The notes below the pieces were generated by a model. That model had not been told where the DNA came from, searched no databases, and saw only the letters and a list, made by a program, of their open reading frames with translations. A DNA stretch of 64,000 nucleotides, from contig CM028381.1 in assembly GCA_013146195.2 (NCBI GenBank), forward strand, positions 60,642,744-60,706,743. Direction: 5' to 3'. Origin of the DNA: Codonopsis lanceolata (Eukaryota > Streptophyta > Magnoliopsida > Asterales > Campanulaceae). Below, piece after piece: positions 35,636-45,945 of this stretch (its first letter is position 1; each line of letters starts with the position of its first letter). The position numbers were made by a program, and so were the translations under genes.

Positions 35636-36631
35636 TATGTTAATTGGATATTTTAATATAAAATTGCGTAGCATATATATTTTGATTAAAAAGATGTCGT
35701 GGATATTGAATTGGCCCTCTCACACGGGTAATTCACCTTGTCGCTAGATGTGCGAGCAAGTTGAGATAGTAAAAGTCTTTGACACCTACGAAGGGGGGTA
35801 CGCAAATGACATTACATCTATCGCCTTGGCATACGGTCAAGATGAGACCTTTTATAAAGGTCGACTTTATATCCCAAGGAAAAGTCCGAATGTGAGATCT
35901 TAAAAGAAGACACTAGAAGAGTGACAACTTTTAAGTACTCAGGTTAGACGCGAGAAGGGCGGCTAGATTAAGATTCGTATGACGTTTGAGCATGACATGC
36001 CTACTTCGTGTGGGAGTTCCGTCATAGCATACACTTCATTCTGTATGTGACTATAGTGCGACTTAAGAAAGTGATTGAATGATCCCTGCTTCATCACTGT
36101 GTGAGTTCTAGTGGTCAAATCCAGGTCACGATTGTACCCTATGTGACTTAGAACTATATCATGAACTTGGACGTTAATGATGCTACTTTGGCATGCCGAC
36201 CAACAGGCTATGCACATACAGCCCTACGAGCATTGGTGGGAAAGCAGTTAATCAAGAGTGATTGATATGAGTGTCTAAGGAAGATGGTATGATATGCATC
36301 TCTATTTTTTTGTTTCAATGCCATGTCGATCATATTGAACATACGGTTCAAGAGATTGATCTTGTTACACAAACATGTTGAGGTTTAAGCACCGCTCTTG
36401 AGGGATTGAAGATGTTTAAATTGATGTGTATATACGGTATGGGGTATAGACGAGTTTTGTTTTCTAACGAGGACGTTCTATGCTGGTCAGATGGTGATTT
36501 GGTATAGCGCTCCACCCTTTATCTTTCTCGTCATGTCGTACGCTTCACTTCCAGTATGAAGAGGCAATGTTTAACGGGTTTTGATGATACGATGTGGTAA
36601 GAGAGGTAAGTCCATGTGTGCGAATGGGAGA
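35636..36631 (+). other. Copia 3' non-coding region and polypurine tract
   Basis: This is the copia sequence after the Helitron exit point: about 1 kb between RNase H and the 3' LTR without a convincing frame. The stretch gcgaatgggaga (about 36620-36631) directly before TGTTAG is the likely polypurine tract that primes plus-strand DNA. Confidence 0.7.
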
Positions 36632-37127
36632 TGTTAGCAATTGGGCTTGTGGCCCAATTATTTACTTCCGCTCGCATGGAATATATTTATATTATTAAAG
36701 GTTAGTTGATTTCCTAATCCAAAGGGGTTCGGGATTGACTTAACTTAACCTACAAGAAATATGGTTTCTTGGTAATAATATAAATAGGACAACTAAAGGG
36801 ATAAAACCCTAACATAGAAGAACACGTCTTCTAAGTGGCCGCTCTCTCTCTCTATCTCTCTCTCTCCTATATTCTATCTCACCAAATACTCCCTCTAGCC
36901 TAACCATCAAGAGGCTTGAATTTGCGGTGTGAACCAGTGATTGATATTCGTGCTATGTGATATCAATCCGACGAGAGAGACTTGCAGGATTGTTAATCGT
37001 GACATACGAAGATTGTAGCTCAAGCAGAAAGTCTTCTGCTTCGCTCAAAGTTCTAGTTCGCACGAGGTAACTCATGATTACTTGTTGATAACGAATTTGT
37101 ATGATATATATATATATATATACTTCA
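36632..37127 (+). repeat. Copia 3' LTR
   Basis: 496 bases, from TGTTAGCAATTGGGC to TACTTCA. It is colinear with the 5' LTR except for a 37-base segment at 36961-36997 and CT/TA length differences. It is followed immediately by the target duplication ataac. Confidence 0.9.
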
Positions 37128-37219
37128 ATAACAAATACCATCTACTTCAATTGGTCCGAATAGATCCAGTTCATATATTTTGAAATCACTAACAATTTAT
37201 AAAATTAAAAACCACAAAC

Positions 37220-37659
37220 CTAAGCAGTAAGGAGGATCTTGCCGCCAACCTCCTTAATCTTCTTCTCGGTAGTCTTCGACACGAGCTTGTCCTTCGCAAC
37301 GATTGGGTGAGAGCTGGGAAACACGCCCTTTCCAAGAACCTTGAAGTACCCAAACTGTGTAACGCCAACCACCGGAGCCTTATAAGCGGTAGCCTTGTCC
37401 TTGATGTCTTGAGGTAGAAGAGACCAGTGCTTATCAACATTGATGATGGAACATTAGAACTTGTTTTGGAGCTTGTGGAAGTACCTCATACCTACCTTGC
37501 CGAAGTAACTGGATGATACTTGTCGAAGAGGATCCGGTGGTGGTACATGCCTCGGGCGTTACCACGACCTCCGGGATGCTTCCTATGCTTGCCGATACGG
37601 CCGTAGCCTACATTGACGTGACCTCTCTTGTTCATGTTCCTCTTAAAACGGGTCGTCCT
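37220..37659 (-). pseudogene. RPL27A: Ribosomal protein L27a (uL15) pseudogene
   Basis: Read on the minus strand, the sequence gives TTRFKRNMNKRGHV, GRIGKHRKHPGGRGNARGM, HHRILFDKYHP, then after a frameshift YFGKVGMRYFHKLQNKF, a TAA, VDKHWSLLPQDIKDKATAYK, FKVLGKGVFPSSHP and KKIKEVGGKILLTA with the natural stop. This is the full length of 60S ribosomal protein L27a without introns. The expected ATG reads AGG, a base is missing near 37512, and TAA replaces an aromatic codon in the NKF(F/Y)CP context. It cannot make the protein. Arabidopsis L27a genes can also be intronless, so retroposition is likely but not proven. Confidence 0.9.
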
Positions 37660-38451
37660 TGTCGATGGATTCCTCTCCCGGTCCCTCTTTCTCTCCCCCT
37701 CAAACAGACTCTTTCTACCAATGCGACTGAGATGTATAGAACGAGGATAATGGATGGGGGATGAAGACAATGGTGGAAGATGACGGAGTGGGTGGACCCA
37801 TAAAAGACTCTTTTTCCCCAAGGAAGAGACAGACAAAACAAGTTCAAGACCATTTTGCCCTTCATTTATCACAAGTAGGGGTACATTGGACTTTTCTATG
37901 TAAAATTAGACGAAAAATGTAATGTTAACGGGAAGATGAGAAAATCTAACAACAAAACGCAACATATAAGATCAAACTATATATTTTTTCAAATTGTAGG
38001 ACCAAACAAAAAATTAAATGCAAGTCGAAGGACCAAATAACTATTTAAAGCTAAAATAAACAAAAAATGGTCAAAACTTGTACTAAAAATTCCAATGCAA
38101 TCAACAATTGGCCATGAAAAATCAAAACAATTTACGTAACCATGAATTATTATAAACCATTTTTTTTCTTGAAAATAACTAAACATCTTAATATTTTGCT
38201 TCTATCCTCAAATGAGTAATTTGATGTAGAAACAATTTGTAGGCTGCTTGTTTGGAAAACCCACGTCAATAAGAACAACTAATTAACGAACCCACGATTT
38301 TATTCAAGATCTATAGTTTATGGATCAGAGATTAATAATAATACCAAGATATTCAAATATGCATATAGAAGATACCTTTAAATATATTTTTTTTCTTTGC
38401 TATAACGTATACTATATCTGTACTTTCTTAGAATTTACACATATGTATAGT
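37660..38451. other. Spacer with a second copy of a dispersed repeat
   Basis: 37900-38050 is the inverted partner of 10820-10975 (shared aatctaacaacaaaa, caacatataagatcaaac, ggaccaaataac). The remainder is AT-rich with no gene seen. Confidence 0.5.
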
Positions 38452-39394
38452 GTAACACCTTGAATTTTTGATATTTATATCAAGATTAAATGACGAAGTA
38501 TAAATATTTATTATCGGTTAAGTTAACCCTAAGGTCAGTCCTAGATGACTAAGGGACCTTTAGGATTAACTTGGAATTGTTTTGGAATGAATTTTGTGTA
38601 CCATTACACGTGCTTGAGTTGATTTTCGGTTTGAGCCGCGTGTTTCCGTTGCCCAAAAACAATATGTAGTAAAATGACCACTGTTTAGTGTAGAGAACTC
38701 GGAATTGAGATCTGTTTGATGCATTAGAAACTAGACTTTAAGGTGTCATTTGGTAGTCAGGATTAATGTCAGATAGGATTAATAAGTCAAGTTGTCTGAT
38801 GTTTGGTACGCAATGGGTGGTCGGGACTAATAGCACGAGTTATCCGGATAAAGTTATTATCCCCTCACTATTAATACCAAGGAGAAGGGTGGTATTATTA
38901 GCGCCCTCACTAAAAAAATTGGGATTAACATTTGTAATCTCAAAACTACCCCCGATATACAAGTAAGGATTAATAGCGAGGGCACTAATAGTACTGAGAT
39001 TAATAATACTGCTTATCCTTATCCAACTACCAAACAAGCCGTAAGGGCTTTCTAACCACATCTTATTTGTAATTTTTGAACTTATAAATCAGTCCAGACA
39101 TGTATTTCAAGCTGACAGAAGTTTTGAGCAGCATTTGGGCTTAAGTTACTTGTTTGGCCCATTAGGCTTTGGGCCCATCTACCTCCCTTGCTTGATATTC
39201 TATCATACTCCACCATTTGTGAGTTTTGAAGTTTTGACTTCCAAGCTCGATTTATTATCGATATTTACCCGTTTTTAATTCTGACTTCACAAGAGTGTTG
39301 TACGTGTTGAGGGGTTCCCTTTGTACCCGAGAATTATGGAGTAGTGTAACTGACTCCTTTGAGGTTGGTAATTTATTTAGGGGATGATTATACC
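38452..39394 (+). repeat. Possible LTR fragment hosting the Tourist MITE
   Basis: tgtaacaccttgaatttttg at 38452 resembles the start of LTRs of several plant gypsy elements (TGTAACACC...). The stretch is AT-rich, non-coding and interrupted by a MITE (38742-39041) and then by the Ogre-like element (from 39395). It would resume after 50431. I could not find its end or a partner LTR. Confidence 0.35.
38742..39041. mobile_element. Tourist-like MITE, copy 1
   Basis: 300 bases. Ends GGTGTCATTTGGTAGTC and, inverted, CGGCTTGTTTGGTAGTT form an imperfect terminal repeat. It is flanked by TAA at 38739-38741 and 39042-39044, the 3-base target duplication of PIF/Harbinger-derived Tourist MITEs. A second copy in opposite orientation lies at 44602-44901. 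Confidence 0.8.
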
Positions 39395-41205
39395 TGTAGA
39401 CACCCCAATTTCGTACCCCTGGTATGTGACATGACATAAAATATCAAGACCTGTTAAAACATTAACAAATGTCAAGTTACAGGGTCAAAAGTGCAAAAGG
39501 ACAAAGCAGGATGCGCAAAAGGACGAACTGCAAGGACCAAAGTGCACAAAAAGAGCATAGTTTGAAATTGGGCATGGCCAACCCCAAAATTGGGCATGGC
39601 ACCCAATTTTCATGGGCATGGTGCCCAGTTTAGTATTTTGCGCTCAGTTTTCTTCAACAGTGCACATTCATTTGCCGTAAAATACAATGTGTACAAACAA
39701 GTGATGCATGAAGAAGGAAATTTATTTCCTTCTGTGTCCTCAGTTCAGCCTATAAATAGATGCTCTCAGTCGATCATTCGGCACAGAATTCCTTCGATAA
39801 AATTCTATGCGTTATCGTTACGCTGGAGAAATAGAGAGCGATGTGAGATAGTGAGCGATCACCTCAAAAAGCCTCGAAACTCTGCCAAAACTCCTCCAAA
39901 CACAAAACCAACCGGTAGAAGTGAGCCTTAGCCCCCCAGCTAGGTATCCACCCTATTTCCCCGGCCCAAAAACCATAAAGTAAGTCGTTACTCTGCCCGA
40001 GTAATAGGCTGAAAATCAACCCACATAAGCCGTTATTCCGTCCAACCAAATAAGCCAAAACCACAAAAACTAAGTCGTCATTCTGCCCGAGTGAGTGAGC
40101 CAAAAACACCATATATAAGCCGTCACTCTGCCCAAATCACATCAGCAGCAGCAATAAAAGTCTCCCTCTCCCGAGAAGGACAGAGCGAGCACACTCCGCT
40201 CTAAAAGGTAAAAACCTTTAAGGGCGTTATTTTATTTATCTATTTACTTTTCCGCTCATTTTTATTTAAAGTTGTATTTAAAATCCGGCCCAATGTAGTC
40301 AATATAAGCCGTTGTGCTGCCCGGATTAGATTAGGAAATATTATGTAATAAAGCCGTTATTATGGCCAAATATTTTCAAGTATATCTGTAATTATTTGTA
40401 AAGAGACAGCTTGCAAAGTGCAGTAAATAATGTAGACAAATGGATGTATTTGTAGGCAGTTAATGCTTTATTTATCTGTTAAATAAATATAACAAAAAGC
40501 ATATTTTAGCCAAAAACTGTTTTGAGACCGAAAGGGCGAGTTGGGTGCCTAGCACCTTCCCAACTCGTAACTTAGCCTCCGAACCCGCCTTTTATCTCTG
40601 GTTTTCTTTTTCTGGTTTTTCTTTATTTTTGCCTTAAAATAAAGATGGCGACTCTAAAACTTTCAGATCCAGTGGGGCCTCGCAACACTCCTTCTTTGCA
40701 CTTTTCCGCTCTCCCCTAAAAAAGGGAGAATGAGAATGGAAGGGTGATGTATTCCCATATCCTGGTATCACCTAAAAAAGGGATAACTTGATGCGGGAAA
40801 CCCAAAGCTCCCATGGTAATCTGAAACGGGCCATAAGGCTATTTTTAATAAAATCCATAGTGGGGGCGTCGCAATATCTTTTTTTGCACTTTTCCGTTTT
40901 CCCCTAAAAAAGGGAAAATGAGAATGAAAGGGTAATACATTCTCATATCCTGGTATCCCCTAAAAAAGGGATAACTTGATGCGGGAAACCATAAGTTCCC
41001 ATATTGGATACAAAATCCACTAAAGGCAACCGAGGCACATTCCAACGTGCTAACATAGACAACACTCCTCTCGTACTTTTGATTTCGTCTTCCCCTAAAC
41101 AAGGGAGGGTGGAACGAGAGCAGTGGATGTCACCGCATCCGCACGTACGCGCACCCCTATCCAAGGGCGCGCGGGGCGCGGGAGAACGCATCTCGGGAAC
41201 CCACA
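39395..41205 (+). repeat. Ogre-like element A, 5' LTR
   Basis: 1,811 bases, TGTAGACACC to CCCACA. A TATAAATA box lies at 39751-39758. It contains an extra copy of about 43 bases (ttgggcatggcacccaattttc near 39580-39625) not present in the 3' LTR. The second half has paired aaaaaaggga/tcccctaaaaaaggga blocks and repeated taagccgt(t/c)a(t/c)tctgccc words. Confidence 0.93.
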
Positions 41206-41206
41206 G

Positions 41207-41224
41207 TGGCGACTCTGTTGGGGA
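41207..41224 (+). other. Ogre-like element A, primer-binding site (tRNA-Arg type)
   Basis: TGGCGACTCTGTTGGGGA starts one base after the LTR end. It fits the complement of plant tRNA-Arg 3' ends (TGGCGACTCCACTGGGGA) with about three mismatches. The same site recurs in the element at 57088. Confidence 0.75.
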
Positions 41225-42582
41225 GATCGTTTTAATTTTAATAAATAAAAATGAAGGGCTAGACTCAGTAACCAAAACTTTTTTTTCTTTTGTTTCTGGC
41301 TAAAGTATGCTTGTTATATTAATTTAAACACTTGAATATTGCGTTCCTTTAACATCCGTGTCTATATTTGTGGATATGATCCTCCATCTTGCGGCAGTTT
41401 CTTTCCAATCACTGTTACGGATATACTTGAAAATATTCGTATTTTTCAAAAAAAAAAAAGGTGTAAAAAAAATAATATATATATATGCAATATTTTATGT
41501 GCAATAATTTCCGGGCAGCACAACAAAAGGGCCGGGGCTTTATTTTTAAAATCTCCTCATTTTCGGCCTTATATATTATTTTATTTTGCTTTATTTTCAT
41601 TCCGCAAAAAAAAAAAATATATATATATATATATATGCATTCATTCTGTCATTTTATTTTGGGGATTAGGACCCATTTGTAATTAATAGGGATAGATAGA
41701 TTCCCCATTTTTCTTTCTATTTCTTGATGGTATGCTTGCTTGCTCGCGCTCAAACTAAAAAGCCGAGAAAATCCATAAATAACAGTAAGACAGACCATAT
41801 TTGTTTTATTTTCTACTTTTTCTACTTTTTATATCTAAAAAAAAATTCTTTTTGCTTTTTAGATACCGCATACACGCGCACATGCATATAAATATATTCC
41901 GAACTGTTACCCTACACCATGGCCAGCCTACCCCCTGCATAATCCAACGTTAGACTGCATATAGATTCTCAGGACACTTCAAAGACCGACCGGTTTTTGC
42001 ATTTTAAATTGTGAGTCAGCCCCTGTCAAAAAAATGTGCGCAAGTCAAAACAAAATCTGCGCAAGTCAAAACAAAAAATGCGCAGGTCAAAATATATATA
42101 TATACATTGGGGCTGATTTATTATTTTCTAATGCTCGACCTAGACCATTTCGAATGGTGGATCCCGAAAAGAGTATAGGCCCTTCGCTCGGGATCGATCC
42201 CGATCTCGGGAGTCGAAGGCGGTGAAATACGTTGGTCCTATACTCTGAAGAAAGAATCCACTGTTCCAGGAAAAGTCTTGAGACTGTCAAAATTAAACAG
42301 ATGCTTATCCGGTCAATTGTAGGGAAAATAAATAATAAAATATACTAATAAAGACACGCTGTACTCCAAACCCAGAGAGCCTTCAGCCAGCCTTCTGATA
42401 CCTCCAAACTCATTTTCCTCAGAAACCTGGCCCAAATTTGGAAAGGCAGAGATAGTAATCGCCGTTGATACTGAGAAAGTAGTCGTCGAAACGAGAGGGT
42501 ATCGATGTCGATCGACAAAAGGCGAGAATCGATCTGAAAAATACGGATCCAGCGGTATGGCAACAGATGAGCAATCAATGAT
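41225..42582 (+). other. Ogre-like element A, leader
   Basis: Non-coding leader between primer site and gag, with A runs, TA microsatellites (41472-41486, 41616-41636, 42092-42104) and a triplicated cgcaagtcaaaacaaaa unit at 42038-42090. A closely similar leader follows the LTR of the second element (58470-59642), so the two are related. Confidence 0.7.
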
Positions 42583-44410
42583 ATGGGTATGCATTGGGCT
42601 CCAGGATATGCTCCGACTCCGGCAATGCAGCAGTGGCTAGACCAGAATCTGGATGCACGACATGAACTCTTGCTAAGCCAAATAGCAAGTCTTATACAAG
42701 GTCAAAAACCTAGTGGTGAGGTAAACTCTTCCCCTATAGTCCCCCAGGGAGCATCCACATCTCATGTGCCTCCAAACCCAACTCCTCAGCCAAACACTAA
42801 CCCACCAAATATAGCCACTACCCCAAATCCCAATCCTCCACCGAGTACCTACTACCCAAATATCAACCCTTACCCATCCTATCCTTCATATCCTTCCCCA
42901 AGCACCAAAGTTCCCCAAAACCCAAATGACCTCCCTATTCCCATAACCAACCCACTCCAGAACAGCCCACATATAGACCCACAAAGTTACAACCCGCCAG
43001 GCCAAGTTACCACTTATTTGCCTTATAATGATCCTGGCCGCCCAGCCGAAACAATCCAAAATCCACCAACCCAAAATCCTTATCCAGTCCAGAATCCACC
43101 TGCCCAATATCCATATCCAGCCCAAAATCCTTATCAGACACCGCAGCCAGAAATTAACCCAGCCTTCCCTAATCCAGCCAGTATATACCAAAAGCCAAGT
43201 CCCCCAGCCACCAAAATAGTGGCCGACGTGGAAAATATAAGAGCCGTGGTACTCAAACTTCTCAACAAAGGGGAATTCTCTACGCGGGCACTGACATTAC
43301 AACCTGCGGCAGTATTGCCTCTCAAATTCAAGATGTCCGACATAGAAAAATTTGATGGGACTGGATGCCCTATATCTCACTTAAAATCTTATTCCACTGG
43401 CATGTAGTCAAAGGGAGCTAGCTTTGAGGCTATGGCTTCCAATTTTCACCTCACCCTAATAGGGGCTGCCAAACAATGGCTAATGTTGTCTAATAGCAGC
43501 ACCATGAATACGTGGGACCAAATAGCTGAAGCGTTCCTGGAAAGGTACAAAGACAACACTAGTCTGACGAAAATAGAAGGGACCTTGGAGTCGTGCACCA
43601 CCCGAGGGAAAAAAACTTGTCTTGAGTTCGCGGTCGGTGGAAAAGAAAGTTGGCCCAAACCTTTGATGCAGACCCGATCCGGTAGAGTCATGCCTTAGAA
43701 TGTTCATCAAAAACCTCCAGCCCATTTACCTGGAACACATGCGGTATCTCCCCTACACCAATTTCAAAGAAATAGTGGAGATATGAGCCCATATAGATGA
43801 TGATATACGAACGGGGCAGTTACAAGTCAATACGTCTCCTAGCTCTTTCTGTTACTCTAAAGGGAAGACAGCCGCAGCCACACCCGCACCAACCGTCAAT
43901 ATGGTAGGGAATGCATCAGCATTTTTCCTACCCAAAGTTATGGCACTGCTCCATGGTCTTATGGAGCCGGACAGTCTGTCAACACGATCGGAGGAATAAT
44001 GGCCCCGAGCAATTTAAATCGAGAACCGTCATTATGATGAACTGCAAGCCTCCCAGTCTGTGATCCTGCAGGAGCTAATGGCACAAGGAGTGTTAAAGCC
44101 CATGGAAAATTATAAACCACCAAACCCCCTGCCCAGGACCTGGAATCATGCCCAGTACTGTGAATATCATCGCTGCAGTGGTCACCTCACCGATAAATGT
44201 TATCTGCTCAAAGATGCTATTCAGGATCATATAGATGATAAGGTTATTGAAAAGCCTCCTCCCAGACCAAATGTAGTCAATAACCCTCTACCTCAAATCA
44301 ATATGATTGAGGTTGATGACAGCTTCCTGGGCATGATGGGCAGAGGCACTGATTATGAGAAGCTCCCTGCTGAGTTTGGGTCTATTTCTAATAAGCCTCT
44401 GCAGAACTAG
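42583..44410 (+). pseudogene. Ogre-like element A, gag
   Basis: ATG 42583 opens MGMHWAPGYAPTPAMQQWLD. It is followed by a low-complexity Pro/Asn/Tyr-rich segment of about 150 residues, then FKMSDIEKFDGTGCPISHLKSYS. After TAG at 43405 the capsid core continues: NFHLTLIGAAKQWLMLSNSS and DQIAEAFLERYKDNTSLT. Frameshifted remnants (about 43690-44060) lead to the zinc-knuckle-like CEYHRCSGHLTDKCYLLKDA at 44160. Several stops and shifts break it. Confidence 0.85.
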
Positions 44411-44601
44411 TATACTACGACCGGCCCGCTTTTGGACGCCCGCAGATCTGGTGGACCGTTTTAGATATATTATCCCTATTCCTTTCCCTAGCTTTATGGA
44501 TTGGTCATCTACCGATCCGCTCCATAAAATTGAGGATCTCAAACCCCAGGTCCTCAATAATGTAATAAACCCTGTACGGTTTGCTTTTAATAATAATCTA
44601 A

Positions 44602-44901
44602 GGGCTTGTTTGGTAGTCAGACAAGGATAAGCAGTATTATTACTCCCAGTACTATTAGTGCCCTCGTTATTAATCCTCACTTGTATATCGGGGTAATTTT
44701 GAGATTACAAATGTTAATCCCAATTTTTTTTAGTGAGGGCGCTAATAATACCACCCTCCTCCTTGGTATTAATAGTGAGGTAATAATGACTTAATCCGGA
44801 TAACTCGTGTTATTAGTCCCGACCACCTATTGCGTACCAAACATCAGACAGCTCGGCTTATTAATCCTATCTGCCTTTAACCCTGACTACCAAACGACAC
44901 C
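44602..44901. mobile_element. Tourist-like MITE, copy 2
   Basis: 300 bases, the reverse orientation of 38742-39041 and clearly the same family (shared agtgagggcgctaataatac, ccttggtattaatagtga and ggataactcgtgttattagt). It is flanked by TAA at 44599-44601 and 44902-44904. It lies between gag and the RT scrap of element A. Confidence 0.85.
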
Positions 44902-45143
44902 TAAATGTCTTTGCTTATTTCTTAATTGCACCTATATTAAAAGACGCATTAAATCTTTATAATAATGAGTCATTTAATAGGACCCGAACAAAAAAAAAGA
45001 ATTATTTGCTTGAGCTTGTAAAGTCAGTCGAGCACTAGGGACATCATCATTCATCAACAACAACTGAAAACTGATCCACTATCAATCTGGGGCTGGACAA
45101 TGAAATCAAAAGAGTCAAAATCGGCAACTAACTGCAAGGTTCT

Positions 45144-45735
45144 GAAAAGGATAACACTCATGGATCTCCTCAAAGGGTTCGTGGACATGTTTACCTAGTC
45201 CTATGAAGATGTGTCGAGGGTAGACCCAGCCATAACCAAACACCGGATCCCCACATGTCCGGATGCTCGGCCAATCAAGCAAAAGCTCCACCGCATCAAG
45301 CCAGAATGGTCACTACAAGTAAAAAAAAAGGGGGAAAGCATGAAACAGCCGCACATCAACTTCATTCGGGCAAAAAAAAAAAGAGAGAGGAAAAAGTTTT
45401 TTTTTTTTAAAGAAGGAAAATACCCGATCTGGCTGTCCAATGTAGTGACCATTCCCAAACCCAACAAGTGTTTTTTATCAATAGCATGCTGGGCCATAGT
45501 CAAATCAAAGGCAGCAGGAGACCAAGAAAAGACCTCATTCACCACCCCCTTGGGGGACCTACTGCTATCATGTCATGCCGTCTGGGCTAAAAAAAGATGC
45601 TGGGGCTACTTATCAAAAGGCTGCTACCACTCTCTTCCACGATGTGTCGTATATTGTCAAAGAGATCCCATCAAGAAGTGTCATATTCCTCGCAAGCCAG
45701 GAAAAAGAAGACTTTGTTCAGCCCTCCAATCTCAA
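45144..45735 (+). pseudogene. Ogre-like element A, reverse transcriptase remnant
   Basis: The readable order is LLKGFVDMFT then TAG in place of Trp, SYEDVSRVDPAITKHRIP, KQKLHRIKPEWSLQVK and YPIWLSNVVTIPKPN. A deletion removes the central RT blocks. AGDQEKTSFTTPLGD and, in another frame, KDAGATYQKAATTLFHDV follow. The catalytic YVDD box is absent. RNase H and integrase are not found downstream. Confidence 0.8.
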
Positions 45736-45789
45736 CAAGCTTTAAAGGTATTACGCTCGAACCACCTTATCTGGCAAGTGCTTCCCTCT

Positions 45790-45945
45790 CCAGCCCGCTA
45801 GGCTGAAAACCCGAAAGGGCGGCCTAGGCAAAAGTTAGGGCATATATAAAAAAAAAGGGGAAAAACAAAAAAAAAAAGGAGAAATAAGGGCTCGCTAGGT
45901 TGAAAACCCGGAAGGGCAGCCTAGGCAAAAGTTAGAGAAAAATAA
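45790..45945 (+). repeat. Direct repeat downstream of the RT remnant
   Basis: The block cgctaggctgaaaacccgaa + agggcggcctaggcaaaagttag (about 45797-45839) recurs at about 45893-45934 with few changes. The two copies are separated by A-rich sequence. Confidence 0.75.

Larger units (their letters stand above)
12512..37127 (+). mobile_element. Ty1/copia LTR retrotransposon, split by a Helitron-like insertion
   Basis: Two related LTRs (12512-12965 and 36632-37127), both starting TGTTAG, are flanked by the perfect 5-base target duplication ataac (12507-12511 and 37128-37132). An initiator-Met primer site follows the left LTR and a purine tract precedes the right one. Domain order is gag, protease, integrase, RT, RNase H, which defines copia. 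The element was about 7 kb before the 17.6-kb insertion at 18070-35635. Coding regions carry several stops and frameshifts, so the element is dead. Confidence 0.93.

Noticed and set aside
35963..36217. 84-codon minus-strand frame in the copia 3' region
   Set aside because: No recognised domain. It is antisense to a retrotransposon non-coding region and most likely chance.
37189..37440. Minus-strand open frame of 83 codons over the L27a copy
   Set aside because: It is an out-of-frame shadow. The L27a reading lies in another frame and gives the recognised protein.
40845..41303. Overlapping open frames on both strands at the end of the 5' LTR, repeated at 50066-50446
   Set aside because: They recur in both LTRs because the LTR is duplicated. 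There are no domains and no conserved start.
42886..43191. Trp/Ile-rich minus-strand frame opposite gag of element A
   Set aside because: It is the mirror of the Pro/Asn-rich gag repeat (CCN codons read as Trp/Gly on the other strand), with no independent support.
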